Shown piece after piece: positions 36,619-44,746 of a stretch of 64,000 bases of DNA (position 1 is the first letter of the stretch; the number at the start of each line of letters is the position of its first letter). Position numbers and translations under genes: made by a program. This DNA comes from Erwinia sp. S63 (lineage in GTDB: Bacteria > Pseudomonadota > Gammaproteobacteria > Enterobacterales > Enterobacteriaceae). The stretch covers positions 62,001-126,000 of the forward strand of contig NZ_JACVUP010000007.1 in the NCBI RefSeq assembly GCF_016625195.1, written 5' to 3'. The notes under the pieces are model-generated. The model saw nothing but the letters and a program-made list of their open reading frames with translations, was not told where the DNA came from and did no database searches.

Positions 36619-38061
36619 ATGGTTATCGGGATCGATTTAGGCACCTCTGGCGTCAAAGTGGTGTTGCTGGATGCGCAAGGGCAGGTGATTGCCGTGGAAA
36701 CCGCGCCATTGCAGGTATCGCGTCCGCAACCGTTGTGGAGTGAGCAGGATCCCGAAAGCTGGTGGAGTGCCACGGACAAGGCGATGCAGGCGCTGGCGCA
36801 GCAGCTCGATCTCAGCGGCGTGAAGGCCATTGGTCTGAGCGGCCAGATGCATGGCGCCACCTTGCTGGATGCCGACAATAAGGTGCTGCGTCCAGCCATC
36901 CTGTGGAACGACGGGCGCAGCGGTGAGCAGTGTCGGGAACTGGAGCAGCGGGTGCCAGACTCGCGCCAAATCACCGGCAACCTGATGATGCCCGGTTTCA
37001 CTGCACCCAAGTTGTTATGGGTGCAGCAGCACGAACCCGATGTGTTTAAGCGAGTGGCGAAAGTCCTGCTGCCCAAAGATTACCTGCGCTGGCGGATGAG
37101 CGGTGACTTCGCCAGCGACATGTCCGATGCAGCCGGCACGATGTGGTTGGATGTGGCAAAGCGTGACTGGAGTGATGAGATGCTTAGCGCTTGCGATCTC
37201 AACCGCAGCCAGATGCCCGCGCTATATGAAGGCGACCAGATCACTGGCACCTTGTCGCCAGACGTCGCTGCACGCTGGCATATGAACGCCGTGCCGATCG
37301 TCGCAGGCGGCGGCGATAACGCAGCGGGCGCGGTGGGTGTTGACATGGTGGCGCCGGGTCAGGGCATGTTGTCGCTTGGCACATCCGGCGTTTACTTCCT
37401 GGTCAGCGACGGCTATCTCAGCAACCCGCAGCAAGCGGTACACAGTTTTTGCCATGCGTTACCCAACCGCTGGCATTTGATGTCGGTGATGCTGAGTGCC
37501 GCATCCTGCCTTGACTGGGCAGCCACCTTAACCGGCTGTAAAGACGTGCCTGAGCTGCTGGCGGAAGCGGAAAAAGCCAGCAGTGAAGCCGCACCGATTT
37601 TATTTTTGCCATATCTGTCCGGTGAGCGCACCCCGCACAACAATCCGCAGGCGCAGGGCGTATTTTTTGGTTTAACCCATCAGCATGGACGTCCTGAACT
37701 GGCGCGTGCGGTGCTGGAAGGGGTGGGCTTTGCGCTGGCCGAGGGGATGGACGCGGTGCATGAATGCGGCGTGCAGCCGCAAACCGTGATGTTGATTGGC
37801 GGCGGCGCGCGCAGTGCGTACTGGCGGCAAATGCTGGCGGATATCAGTGGATTAACGCTGGATTATTGCCACGGTGGTGAGGTAGGGCCAGCTCTTGGTG
37901 CTGCACGTCTGGCGCAATGGGCGATTAATCCGCAGAGCGAGTGGCCCGCGCCAGAGTTGGTGCAGCGGCATCAGCCTGATGCGTCTCATCATCAGGCTTA
38001 TCAGCCGCAGCGTGAGAAGTTTGCGCAGTTGTATCAGCATCTGAAACCGCTGATGTCCTGA
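36619..38061 (+). CDS. xylB: Xylulokinase XylB
   Basis: 480 residues of the FGGY kinase family: phosphate motif VIGIDLGTSGVKVVLLD, SGQMHGATLLD, catalytic region GGGDNAAGAVG with LSLGTSGVYF, and YLSGERTPHNNP, VLIGGGARS-like adenosine motif MLIGGGARSAYWRQ. It phosphorylates D-xylulose to xylulose-5-phosphate, which enters the pentose phosphate pathway. AGGAG precedes the ATG. Confidence 0.97.
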   Translation: MVIGIDLGTSGVKVVLLDAQGQVIAVETAPLQVSRPQPLWSEQDPESWWSATDKAMQALAQQLDLSGVKAIGLSGQMHGATLLDADNKVLRPAILWNDGRSGEQCRELEQRVPDSRQITGNLMMPGFTAPKLLWVQQHEPDVFKRVAKVLLPKDYLRWRMSGDFASDMSDAAGTMWLDVAKRDWSDEMLSACDLNRSQMPALYEGDQITGTLSPDVAARWHMNAVPIVAGGGDNAAGAVGVDMVAPGQGMLSLGTSGVYFLVSDGYLSNPQQAVHSFCHALPNRWHLMSVMLSAASCLDWAATLTGCKDVPELLAEAEKASSEAAPILFLPYLSGERTPHNNPQAQGVFFGLTHQHGRPELARAVLEGVGFALAEGMDAVHECGVQPQTVMLIGGGARSAYWRQMLADISGLTLDYCHGGEVGPALGAARLAQWAINPQSEWPAPELVQRHQPDASHHQAYQPQREKFAQLYQHLKPLMS

Positions 38062-38192
38062 TTCGGTTGAGTGATGGCCGGATTGGGTCGTGGTTTTTAT
38101 ATTTATTTCGCTATGATGGGAAAATCAGGTTAGTTTCTTATGGCCTGAATTGTCCTTAGCACGCTCCCGTCACAGAAGGGAAAGACATCCAG

Positions 38193-38258
38193 AGAGGCTG
38201 AGGCAGCAGCAATGATACGTTAACCCTCGAACAGTTCTCTGCCATGCAGAGGCTGAGG
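38193..38258 (+). repeat. Direct repeat AGAGGCTGAGG in the leader of the GlxA-like gene
   Basis: AGAGGCTGAGG occurs at 38193-38203 and 38248-38258 in the ~100 bp before the GlxA-type gene. The second copy takes part in a hairpin (CTCTGC-CAT-GCAGAG, 38236-38250). It may be an operator pair or a structured leader. It does not match a riboswitch consensus I know. Confidence 0.4.
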
Positions 38259-38289
38259 GAAAAACACATCACCTACCCTGGAGCCTTTA

Positions 38290-39222
38290 ATGCCGCAGCC
38301 CGTCTATTTTCTGGTTCTTCCTGGCGTGATGGCGCTCGATCTCACTGGCCCGGCGGAAACGCTGCAGCTGGCGGATGGCTTTTTTGCTCTGCACTACATC
38401 GGCCCGCTAGCCAGTGTGCGCTGCTCCACCGGCATGACGATCGCGGATATCGCGCCACTTCCCGAGCAGCTACCCGATAACAGCCTGCTGGTGGTGCCCG
38501 GCGTCTATGACTCCAAAGTCTGGTTCGATACGGCACCCGCTGCGGCTGCCCGCGACTGGTTACGCTCGCAGCAGTCCGCCATCCACGCTAAACGCATCAC
38601 ATTAGTCTGCATCTGCTCCGGTGCATTGCTCTCGGCGCAGGCGGGATTGCTGAATGGCGTGCAATGCACCACCCATCACGATGTGTTGCCGCGTCTTAAA
38701 GCCGCCGCGCCGGCCGCGTTAGTGAAAGATAACCGTGTGTTCGTGGAAGATCATGGCATCTGGACCAGCGCAGGCATCACGGCAGGTATCGATCTGGCGC
38801 TGCATCTGATCAACCGACTGTGTGGCGCACCGCTGGCGTTGAAGGTGGCGCGGGAAATGGTGGTGTGGTTCCGGCGTTCAGGTGACGATCCGCAACTGTC
38901 GCCGTGGCTGCGGTATCGTAATCATCTGCATCCGGCGATTCACCGGGCGCAGGACGTGATGATCGCCCATCCCGAACATGACTGGTCACTGACCGCGCTG
39001 GCCGAGCGCGCGCATGTCAGCGAACGCCACTTAACGCGCCTGTTCCGCCAGCATCTCGGCATTAGCGTGCGCGAATATCATGAACAGCTGCGTTTGGTGA
39101 TTGCACGCCAGCGTCAGCAGCAGGGCGAAGCGGCAGAGAAAGCCGCGCTGGCGGCTGGATTCTCTTCAGCACGCCAGCTGCGTCGGGCGCATCAGCGCTG
39201 GGACGATCAACTCACCAGATGA
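38290..39222 (+). CDS. GlxA-type AraC-family regulator with DJ-1/PfpI domain
   Basis: 310 residues: a DJ-1/PfpI (class I amidotransferase-like) domain with VFLVLPGVMALDLTGPAE-type start, LLVVPGVYDS and the nucleophile-elbow-like VCICSGALLSAQAGLL, then an AraC domain (WSLTALAERAHVSERHLTRLFRQHLG). Family members control amino-acid derivative metabolism (for example ArgR or GbdR in Pseudomonas). GGAG precedes the ATG. Its last 16 bp overlap the 3' end of wecH on the other strand. Confidence 0.85.
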   Translation: MPQPVYFLVLPGVMALDLTGPAETLQLADGFFALHYIGPLASVRCSTGMTIADIAPLPEQLPDNSLLVVPGVYDSKVWFDTAPAAAARDWLRSQQSAIHAKRITLVCICSGALLSAQAGLLNGVQCTTHHDVLPRLKAAAPAALVKDNRVFVEDHGIWTSAGITAGIDLALHLINRLCGAPLALKVAREMVVWFRRSGDDPQLSPWLRYRNHLHPAIHRAQDVMIAHPEHDWSLTALAERAHVSERHLTRLFRQHLGISVREYHEQLRLVIARQRQQQGEAAEKAALAAGFSSARQLRRAHQRWDDQLTR

Positions 39223-40202
39223 TGTTTATCCACGCGTTTTAGCAGCATCGCCAGCAGCAAACTGCCGATCAGCGTAATGCCAAATACCCACGGCAGATCG
39301 AGCCACGGACGTGACATATCGTCGTAGTGGTTGGTGCGCAGATAGTGGATAAACAGCGCGTGAAAGCCATATATCGGCAGTGAATAGCGCGAAATCGTCG
39401 CCAGCATCGGCAGTGTGCGGCTGTTCAACACATTCTTGAACAGCACCAGCAAGCTGATAGCGGCGATAAACACCAGCGGGCCGCAGTAAAGATACCAGGT
39501 GTCGTTGAATGCGCCGTTGATTTTCAGCATCTGTTTGGTGCCGAGCGTAATGCCAATCCAGCAGGCGATAAAGCCCAATCCCGCCAGCCAGCTGATGCCG
39601 CGTTTATCGGTGTCCATGCAGCCAATCGCCCGCCCCAGCAGCGCGTACAGCAGGTAGTAAATGCTGTCGCCGCTGACGTAAAGATTCACCGGCAACCAAT
39701 GAAACGGCCCCAGCGACTGGCTCACGGTGTTGGGATTGGCCAGCACCGCCAGCACCACGACCAGCAATGCGACGTAGCGCGGCTGCACGCTTTTCACCTG
39801 AATCAATGGCGACAGCAGGTAGATGCCGATAATGGCGAAGAAAAACCACAGGTGATAGAACACCGGTTTTTGCAGCAGCTTCAGCAGCGAACGACCTTCG
39901 CTGATCGGCGTCAGCCAGGTGATGTAGGCCAGCGCCACCGCGCTGTAGAACAATAAACACAGTACGATGCGCAGCAGATGTCGCCCTTGCGCGCTGCGTT
40001 CGCCAAAGAACAGATAGCCTGAAATCATAAAGAACAGCGGCACACAGACGCGCGACGCGGAGTTGAGCAGGTTCGCCACATCCCAGCTAATACCCGTGAC
40101 GGCCATCGGGCCGGTGATATACCAGGTGGTGGTGTGAATGACGATCACCATCAGGCAGGCAACCGCACGTAAGTTGTCGATCCAGTGTATTTTTTGCGAC
40201 AT
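39207..40202 (-). CDS. wecH: O-acetyltransferase WecH (YiaH)
   Basis: 331 residues of the acyltransferase-3 family, closely matching E. coli WecH: KIHWIDNLRAVACLMVIVIHTTTWY, SASRVCVPLFFMISGYLFFGE, QKPVFYHLWFFFAI and YGFHALFIH. WecH O-acetylates enterobacterial common antigen in the inner membrane. The ATG at 40202 has GAGGAAG just upstream; the frame stays open 87 bp further but without similarity. Confidence 0.92.
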   Translation of the reverse strand: MSQKIHWIDNLRAVACLMVIVIHTTTWYITGPMAVTGISWDVANLLNSASRVCVPLFFMISGYLFFGERSAQGRHLLRIVLCLLFYSAVALAYITWLTPISEGRSLLKLLQKPVFYHLWFFFAIIGIYLLSPLIQVKSVQPRYVALLVVVLAVLANPNTVSQSLGPFHWLPVNLYVSGDSIYYLLYALLGRAIGCMDTDKRGISWLAGLGFIACWIGITLGTKQMLKINGAFNDTWYLYCGPLVFIAAISLLVLFKNVLNSRTLPMLATISRYSLPIYGFHALFIHYLRTNHYDDMSRPWLDLPWVFGITLIGSLLLAMLLKRVDKHHLVS

Positions 40203-40387
40203 GGCTTCCTCGTCGGCAATACGTCCGTGCGAAGAAGGGTAGTCACAGCGTGATGCGTCAACAACCTTTGGGACTGAAATTCGGATCACTCTGTGAACGG
40301 GGGACGCTATCTGGCAGCGGCGTGAGGACAGCCCGGCAATAGCCGTGGTGCTCTGGCCTGCACGCCAGCATGCTCACCCAAACGAAT

Positions 40388-40417
40388 AAAGCGACCACGT
40401 TTAACCGTGGCCGCTTT
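40388..40417 (-). terminator. Hairpin downstream of the nine-gene operon, probable terminator
   Basis: AAAGCGACCACG pairs with CGTGGCCGCTTT with one A/C mismatch around a 6-base loop. On the minus strand it is followed by TTATTCG. It lies ~100 bp past the stop of the enolase-superfamily gene, the last of the operon. The rest of the 316-bp gap to wecH shows no gene. Confidence 0.55.
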
Positions 40418-40441
40418 GGCGAATAAAACGGATTAGCCTCA

Positions 40442-40462
40442 GGCGATAAATCGCGCCGCAAC
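40442..40462. repeat. REP-like repeat, single copy
   Basis: GGCGATAAATCGCGCCGCAAC matches the arms of the inverted repeat at 57633-57698, suggesting a dispersed palindromic repeat family of this genome. Confidence 0.5.
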
Positions 40463-40518
40463 CGAGTGTGTGCTGAACAATGGATTAATCACGCATCCGG
40501 TGTTTGCCTGGCGGTGAC

Positions 40519-41634
40519 TTAATCGCGGACGAGGAACTTCTCGATCACCGCTTCGTTCGGCTCAACGCCCAGACCTGGCTCGCTCGGCAACCACGCATAG
40601 CCATCTGCAATGCGCACCGGATTTTTCGCCAGCGAGCGGCTGATTTCGCCCGGCTCCACGCAATACTCCATCACCAGCGCGTTCTCAATCGCACACAGGA
40701 AATGCAGCGAGGCGGCGGTATTGATGTCGGTGGTGAAGTTATGGTTACACACTTTACGGCCACGGCTGTGCGCGTAGCTGGCGATCTCCATCGCCTGGGT
40801 AAAGCCGGTGCGTGTCAGATCGATCTGCACGATGTCGATGCCGCCTTCATCAATCAGGCGCTGGAAGCCAACCACCGAACACTCTTGCTCACCGGCGGCG
40901 ATGTGCTGCTGGCAGGCGGCAGACACCTGGCCGTAACCGGCGTAGTTATCCGGGTGCAGCGGCTCTTCGATCCAGAACAGGTTGAGATGTTCATAGCGCT
41001 GGCTGCGGCGCACGGTGGTTTTCGCATCCCAGACGTGGCCGACATCCAGCATCAGATCCACGCTGTCGCCCATCGCGGTGCGCAGCGCTTCCAGATAGCG
41101 CAGATCCAGCGCTTCATCGGTGCCAAACGGCTCCCAGCCAAACTTCACGCCAGTGTGGCCAGTATCGATGGCGTGCTGCGCGCGCGCCACGGTTTCTTCG
41201 ACGCTGTACTGGAACATGTTGGAGGAGTAAACGCGCATCTTGTCGCGCATCGCACCGCCCAGCAGTTCAACAATCGGTTTGCCCAGCGCTTTGCCTTTGA
41301 TGTCCCACAGGGCGATATCAATGCCCGCCATCGCCTGCAGCACGGCACCGCTGCGTCCGTAATAGATGGTGGCTTTGTGCATCTTCTTCCACAAACGGCC
41401 GGTCTCCAGCGGATTTTCGCCGATCAGCAGGGATTTCAGTCCGGTGACCATAGTGTGCGAATAGGGCGCTTCGATAATGGCTTTGGTGACATACGGGCTG
41501 CCATCCACTTCACCCCAACCGGTGATGCCCGCATCGGTGGTGATTTTGATAAGCAGTGCATCCTGCGAGCTATCGGTGCGCTGCTCAATAACCGGCAGAC
41601 GCAGATAAAACGCTTCAACGTTGGTGATCTTCAT
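40519..41634 (-). CDS. Enolase-superfamily (mandelate racemase/muconate lactonizing) sugar-acid dehydratase-like enzyme
   Basis: 371 residues: capping domain then a (beta/alpha)7 barrel. Putative metal ligands are D197 (LMLDVGH), E223 (WIEEPL) and E249 (AAGEQE); K164 (VKFGW) and H298 (CNHNFTTD) are candidate bases. A single lysine and His at strand 7-8 fits acid-sugar dehydratases more than MLE-type enzymes with KxK. It would abstract the proton alpha to a carboxylate. AGGAAAA precedes the ATG. It is last in the nine-gene operon, 36 bp after the GntR gene. The substrate is unknown; the enzyme could act on the product of the preceding amidohydrolase. Confidence 0.82.
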   Translation of the reverse strand: MKITNVEAFYLRLPVIEQRTDSSQDALLIKITTDAGITGWGEVDGSPYVTKAIIEAPYSHTMVTGLKSLLIGENPLETGRLWKKMHKATIYYGRSGAVLQAMAGIDIALWDIKGKALGKPIVELLGGAMRDKMRVYSSNMFQYSVEETVARAQHAIDTGHTGVKFGWEPFGTDEALDLRYLEALRTAMGDSVDLMLDVGHVWDAKTTVRRSQRYEHLNLFWIEEPLHPDNYAGYGQVSAACQQHIAAGEQECSVVGFQRLIDEGGIDIVQIDLTRTGFTQAMEIASYAHSRGRKVCNHNFTTDINTAASLHFLCAIENALVMEYCVEPGEISRSLAKNPVRIADGYAWLPSEPGLGVEPNEAVIEKFLVRD

Positions 41635-41670
41635 CGTGGTTTTCCTGGTGTAAAGGCAATCAATAAAGCA

Positions 41671-42432
41671 TCAGCCCACAGCGGAACGCTGCTGCCGGCG
41701 CTGCGTAATCAAGGTCTCGTAATCCACATCCAGCGCCTGAATGCGGATGTGGTTTTCAATCTCATCAGTCATCTGCGCGATATCGCCTTCGGCGAACACG
41801 TTGATCAGCCGCTGATGTTCTTCAATGATGTCGCTCATCGATTTACCCATGGTGGAGAGGCCGAAAATCACCGTCAGCTGGCGCGCAATCGACTCCCACA
41901 AATTGCTCAGTACCGGGTTGTGGGCGAAGCTGCACAGCGTGCGATGGAAATCAGTGTCCGCTGAGGCAAAGCCGTACACATCCTCGTTTTGCATCATGGT
42001 TTGCATCTGCGCCACGCCCTGATACAGCTGATTAAGTTGCTCGGCACCATTGCGTCCGGCTTCAATCGCGCGGCGGCAGGCCAGCGTCTCCAGAGGGATG
42101 CGCACATCAATGATCTGCTCCAGCCGCTGATGGGAAATCTCCATCAAACGGATGCCTTTGTACGGCTCGCTGGTGACGATGCCCTGGCTTTCCAGAATGC
42201 GCAGCGCTTCACGGATCGGCACGCGGCTCATGCCGAGTTTTGCCACCAGATCCGGTTCGGCAATACGGTCGCCGGGTAAAATCAATCCGCGCGAGGCGGC
42301 GCTCAGAATTGCATCGACCGCGTGATCGACCAGCGTGCGCGGACGCGCAGCTTGCCAGTTGCCGTCTGAAGCGGCTTCCTGCGCCAGCGGTGCGCTGCTT
42401 TTACGGCTTGGGGTGGATGATTTTCCTGCCAT
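41671..42432 (-). CDS. GntR-family regulator with FCD domain
   Basis: 253 residues: a basic N-terminal tail, a GntR winged helix (LVDHAVDAILSAASRGLILPGDRIAEPDLVAKLG and SRVPIREALRILESQGIV), and an FCD effector domain with metal-ligand histidines in the usual spots (DTDFHRTLCSFAHNP, EEHQRLINVFAEGD, ENHIRIQ). FCD regulators bind small carboxylates. It is encoded inside the operon and is the natural ligand of the two GTATAC-centred palindromes upstream of the first gene. Confidence 0.88.
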   Translation of the reverse strand: MAGKSSTPSRKSSAPLAQEAASDGNWQAARPRTLVDHAVDAILSAASRGLILPGDRIAEPDLVAKLGMSRVPIREALRILESQGIVTSEPYKGIRLMEISHQRLEQIIDVRIPLETLACRRAIEAGRNGAEQLNQLYQGVAQMQTMMQNEDVYGFASADTDFHRTLCSFAHNPVLSNLWESIARQLTVIFGLSTMGKSMSDIIEEHQRLINVFAEGDIAQMTDEIENHIRIQALDVDYETLITQRRQQRSAVG

Positions 42433-42446
42433 GGTGATTGTCCTGT

Positions 42447-43823
42447 TTATACCTGTCGGGTCACGAACTGACCAAAGCCGGGTTCAACCTGCATCTGGCC
42501 ATCCTGGAATACCGTGACACCACGAATAAGTGTGCGCACCACTTTACCCTGACAGCGCATGCCTTCAAATGCGCTCCACTTGCCAAGACCCTGGAATTTC
42601 TCCCCCTCAACGGTCCAGCTCTGCTGCGCATCGATAAACACCAAATCGGCATCGAAGCCAGGTGCAATCGCGCCTTTTTTGCCCCACAGCTGGAAGGCTT
42701 TGGCCGGGCCGCTGGCGGTCATGCGCGCAAACTCGGTGAGGGCCAGACCGCGATCGATATGTGCCGCGCTGAAGAACATCGGACTTAATGTCTCAACACC
42801 GGTTAGCCCCATACCGGCGTCCCAAATACTGGCCTCACCGGCTTGTTTCTGTGCCGGGGTGTAGGGGCAGTGGTCGGAGGCGATCATGTCGACGTCGCCG
42901 CGTAGCAGCACCTGCCACAGTGCATCGACCACCGGGCGTGGGCGGATCGGTGGGCCACAGCGCGCATTCGGTCCGATGCGCACCAGATCGTCTTCATCGA
43001 GAATCAGATAGTGCGGACAGGTTTCGAAGCTGGCGCGCACTTTGCTTTTGGCAGCGACGATGGTTTCGGCGGCGCGCGCGGAGCTGACGTGCACGATGTG
43101 GCAGCGTGCGCCGGTCTCTTCCGCCACCGCCAATACGCGACCCACGGCCTCGATTTCAGCAATTTCTGGCCCGGCCAGCGCATGGGCGCGGGTATCTTTG
43201 CGTCCGGCGCGGCGCAGTTCGCTACCGGCACCGATCAGGATGTCGTGGTTCTCGGCGTGGACGCCAATCAGACCGTCAAAGGTCGCCAGCTCACGCATCG
43301 CACGCAGCAAGCCATCATCGTCGAGGCGCGGTAAGCCTTTCTCGTCGGTGGCTTCGCCGTTCGGTGCGCCGCTGCACAGGAAAGCTTTGAACGCCAGTGC
43401 GCCCGCCTGATCCAGCGCTGCTAACTCGTGCACGTTACGGCCATCCAGTCCGGCCCAAATGGCGTAATCCACCGAGCTATTTTCCGCCAGCCAGTGCTGC
43501 TTGGCGGAGAAGTTCGCTAGGGTTGTGGCAGGCGGTAACGAGTGCGGCATCTCAACAATGGTGGTGACGCCGTGCGCAGCGGCACCGCGCGTGCCTTCGC
43601 GCAATTCCTGTTCGGGAAAATCATGAGAGCCGGTGAAGTGGGTGTGCACATCTATCGCGCCGGGTACGATGATTAGCCCCTGCGCATCAATAACCTCATC
43701 GACGCCGTCAGCGATGGCACCCGGCATCAGCAGGCCGTCGATTTTGCCATTCTCAATCAGCACATCGGCCGGTGCAGCGCGGGTTTCTGTCACCACCAGG
43801 CCATTGATAATTAATTGTTTCAT
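42447..43823 (-). CDS. Dihydroorotase/allantoinase-like cyclic amidohydrolase
   Basis: 458 residues with a complete binuclear metal site: H60-x-H62 (DVHTHF), carbamylated K146 (AFKAFLCSG), H189 (GVHAEN), H245 (CHIVHVSS) and D317 (ASDHCPY). This is the dihydroorotase/hydantoinase/allantoinase branch that opens cyclic amides or ureides. It is not the housekeeping PyrC. The neighbours lack other allantoin genes, so a hydantoin- or lactam-like substrate is possible. The ATG overlaps the previous stop by one base (TGATG), indicating translational coupling. Confidence 0.85.
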   Translation of the reverse strand: MKQLIINGLVVTETRAAPADVLIENGKIDGLLMPGAIADGVDEVIDAQGLIIVPGAIDVHTHFTGSHDFPEQELREGTRGAAAHGVTTIVEMPHSLPPATTLANFSAKQHWLAENSSVDYAIWAGLDGRNVHELAALDQAGALAFKAFLCSGAPNGEATDEKGLPRLDDDGLLRAMRELATFDGLIGVHAENHDILIGAGSELRRAGRKDTRAHALAGPEIAEIEAVGRVLAVAEETGARCHIVHVSSARAAETIVAAKSKVRASFETCPHYLILDEDDLVRIGPNARCGPPIRPRPVVDALWQVLLRGDVDMIASDHCPYTPAQKQAGEASIWDAGMGLTGVETLSPMFFSAAHIDRGLALTEFARMTASGPAKAFQLWGKKGAIAPGFDADLVFIDAQQSWTVEGEKFQGLGKWSAFEGMRCQGKVVRTLIRGVTVFQDGQMQVEPGFGQFVTRQV

Positions 43824-44746
43824 CAATCTGCTCCAGCTTGCGTCACCAGTGCGCGATAGGGCACTGGCTGAGAAGGATCCAGCCAGCCGATGTCGCCCAG
43901 CAGTTGGCTGAAGTGGTTAAATTCATCTGCTGGAATCAGGCCGTTGGGTGCGAAGACGTGGGCTTGCTGATACGCGGCTAAACCGGTGATCAGCGCATCA
44001 AGCGGATAATCGGGGTAATAGCGTTGCACGCTCGCCGCCAGTGTTTCGGCGTCATGGGTGGCGATCCACACCAGTGCCTGTTTGATGGCGCGTGAGAAGG
44101 CAGCAAACGCAGCGGCTTTCTCAGTGAGGACATCGGCGCGTGCGATATAGGCGCTCCACGGCACATTGCCACACAGTGAGGCGAGGCTGCTGATGCTGCT
44201 TAATTGCCCGGCGGCAATCGCTGGTGCCAGCATATGCATGGCGTGCAGCGCGTAATCAGCTTCACCGCTAGCCACAGCCGCGAAATCGCGGGCCTGATCG
44301 CCGCTACCGGCAATCAGCTCCACCTGATCCAGCAAACCATGCTGTGCCAGCAGCCAGCGGAAGGTCAGCGTGGCGGTGCCGACATTACCGACATCCAGCA
44401 CGCGCCTGCCGCGCAAATCATTCAGCTGAAAATCGGGCTGAGTCTTTGCTGCTGCCAGAAACCACGGATTAGCGGCGACCGAGGCGCAAAAGCACTGCAA
44501 CTCAGCGCCGTGCTGCTGGTAATGCTTCATCACCACCATTGGTCCGCCCAACGTGAGGTCCGCTTCGCGGTTGAGCACCGCGGGCACTTGTCCGCCCTGC
44601 ACGGTGTGCCCGCCCGATGCGCTGGTGGTGAAGGTGACCTGCAACTGCTCGGCGGCGAACAAGCCGAGGCTGTCGGCCAGATAGTGGGCGCAGTAATAGA
44701 TGCGGGATTCGCTGGCATCGCCTTGATTGAAGATTAACGTCTGCAT
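43823..44746 (-). CDS. NMT1/SsuA-type substrate-binding-fold protein lacking a signal peptide
   Basis: 307 residues of the nitrate/sulfonate/HMP binding fold: IYYCAHYLADSLGLFAAEQLQV, GGHTVQGGQVPAVLNREADLTLGGP, DLRGRRVLDVG and GEADYALHAMH. Such proteins are normally periplasmic, but the ATG (overlapping the upstream stop as TGATG) starts directly at the first strand (MQTLIFNQGD) and no hydrophobic leader is possible. A cytoplasmic role, sensor, carrier or enzyme like the Thi5 HMP synthase, must be considered. No cognate permease or ATPase of this class is encoded nearby. Confidence 0.75.
   Translation of the reverse strand: MQTLIFNQGDASESRIYYCAHYLADSLGLFAAEQLQVTFTTSASGGHTVQGGQVPAVLNREADLTLGGPMVVMKHYQQHGAELQCFCASVAANPWFLAAAKTQPDFQLNDLRGRRVLDVGNVGTATLTFRWLLAQHGLLDQVELIAGSGDQARDFAAVASGEADYALHAMHMLAPAIAAGQLSSISSLASLCGNVPWSAYIARADVLTEKAAAFAAFSRAIKQALVWIATHDAETLAASVQRYYPDYPLDALITGLAAYQQAHVFAPNGLIPADEFNHFSQLLGDIGWLDPSQPVPYRALVTQAGAD

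Noticed and set aside
38150-38290. TPP or other known riboswitch before the GlxA-like gene, suggested by GCTGAG repeats
   Set aside because: The second TPP arm (CTGATCTGGATAATGCCAGCG-type) is missing and the downstream gene is a regulator; no known aptamer consensus fits.
42447-43823. Housekeeping dihydroorotase or an allantoin degradation locus
   Set aside because: The protein is of the long hydantoinase/allantoinase branch, and no ureidoglycolate, glyoxylate or purine genes are nearby.
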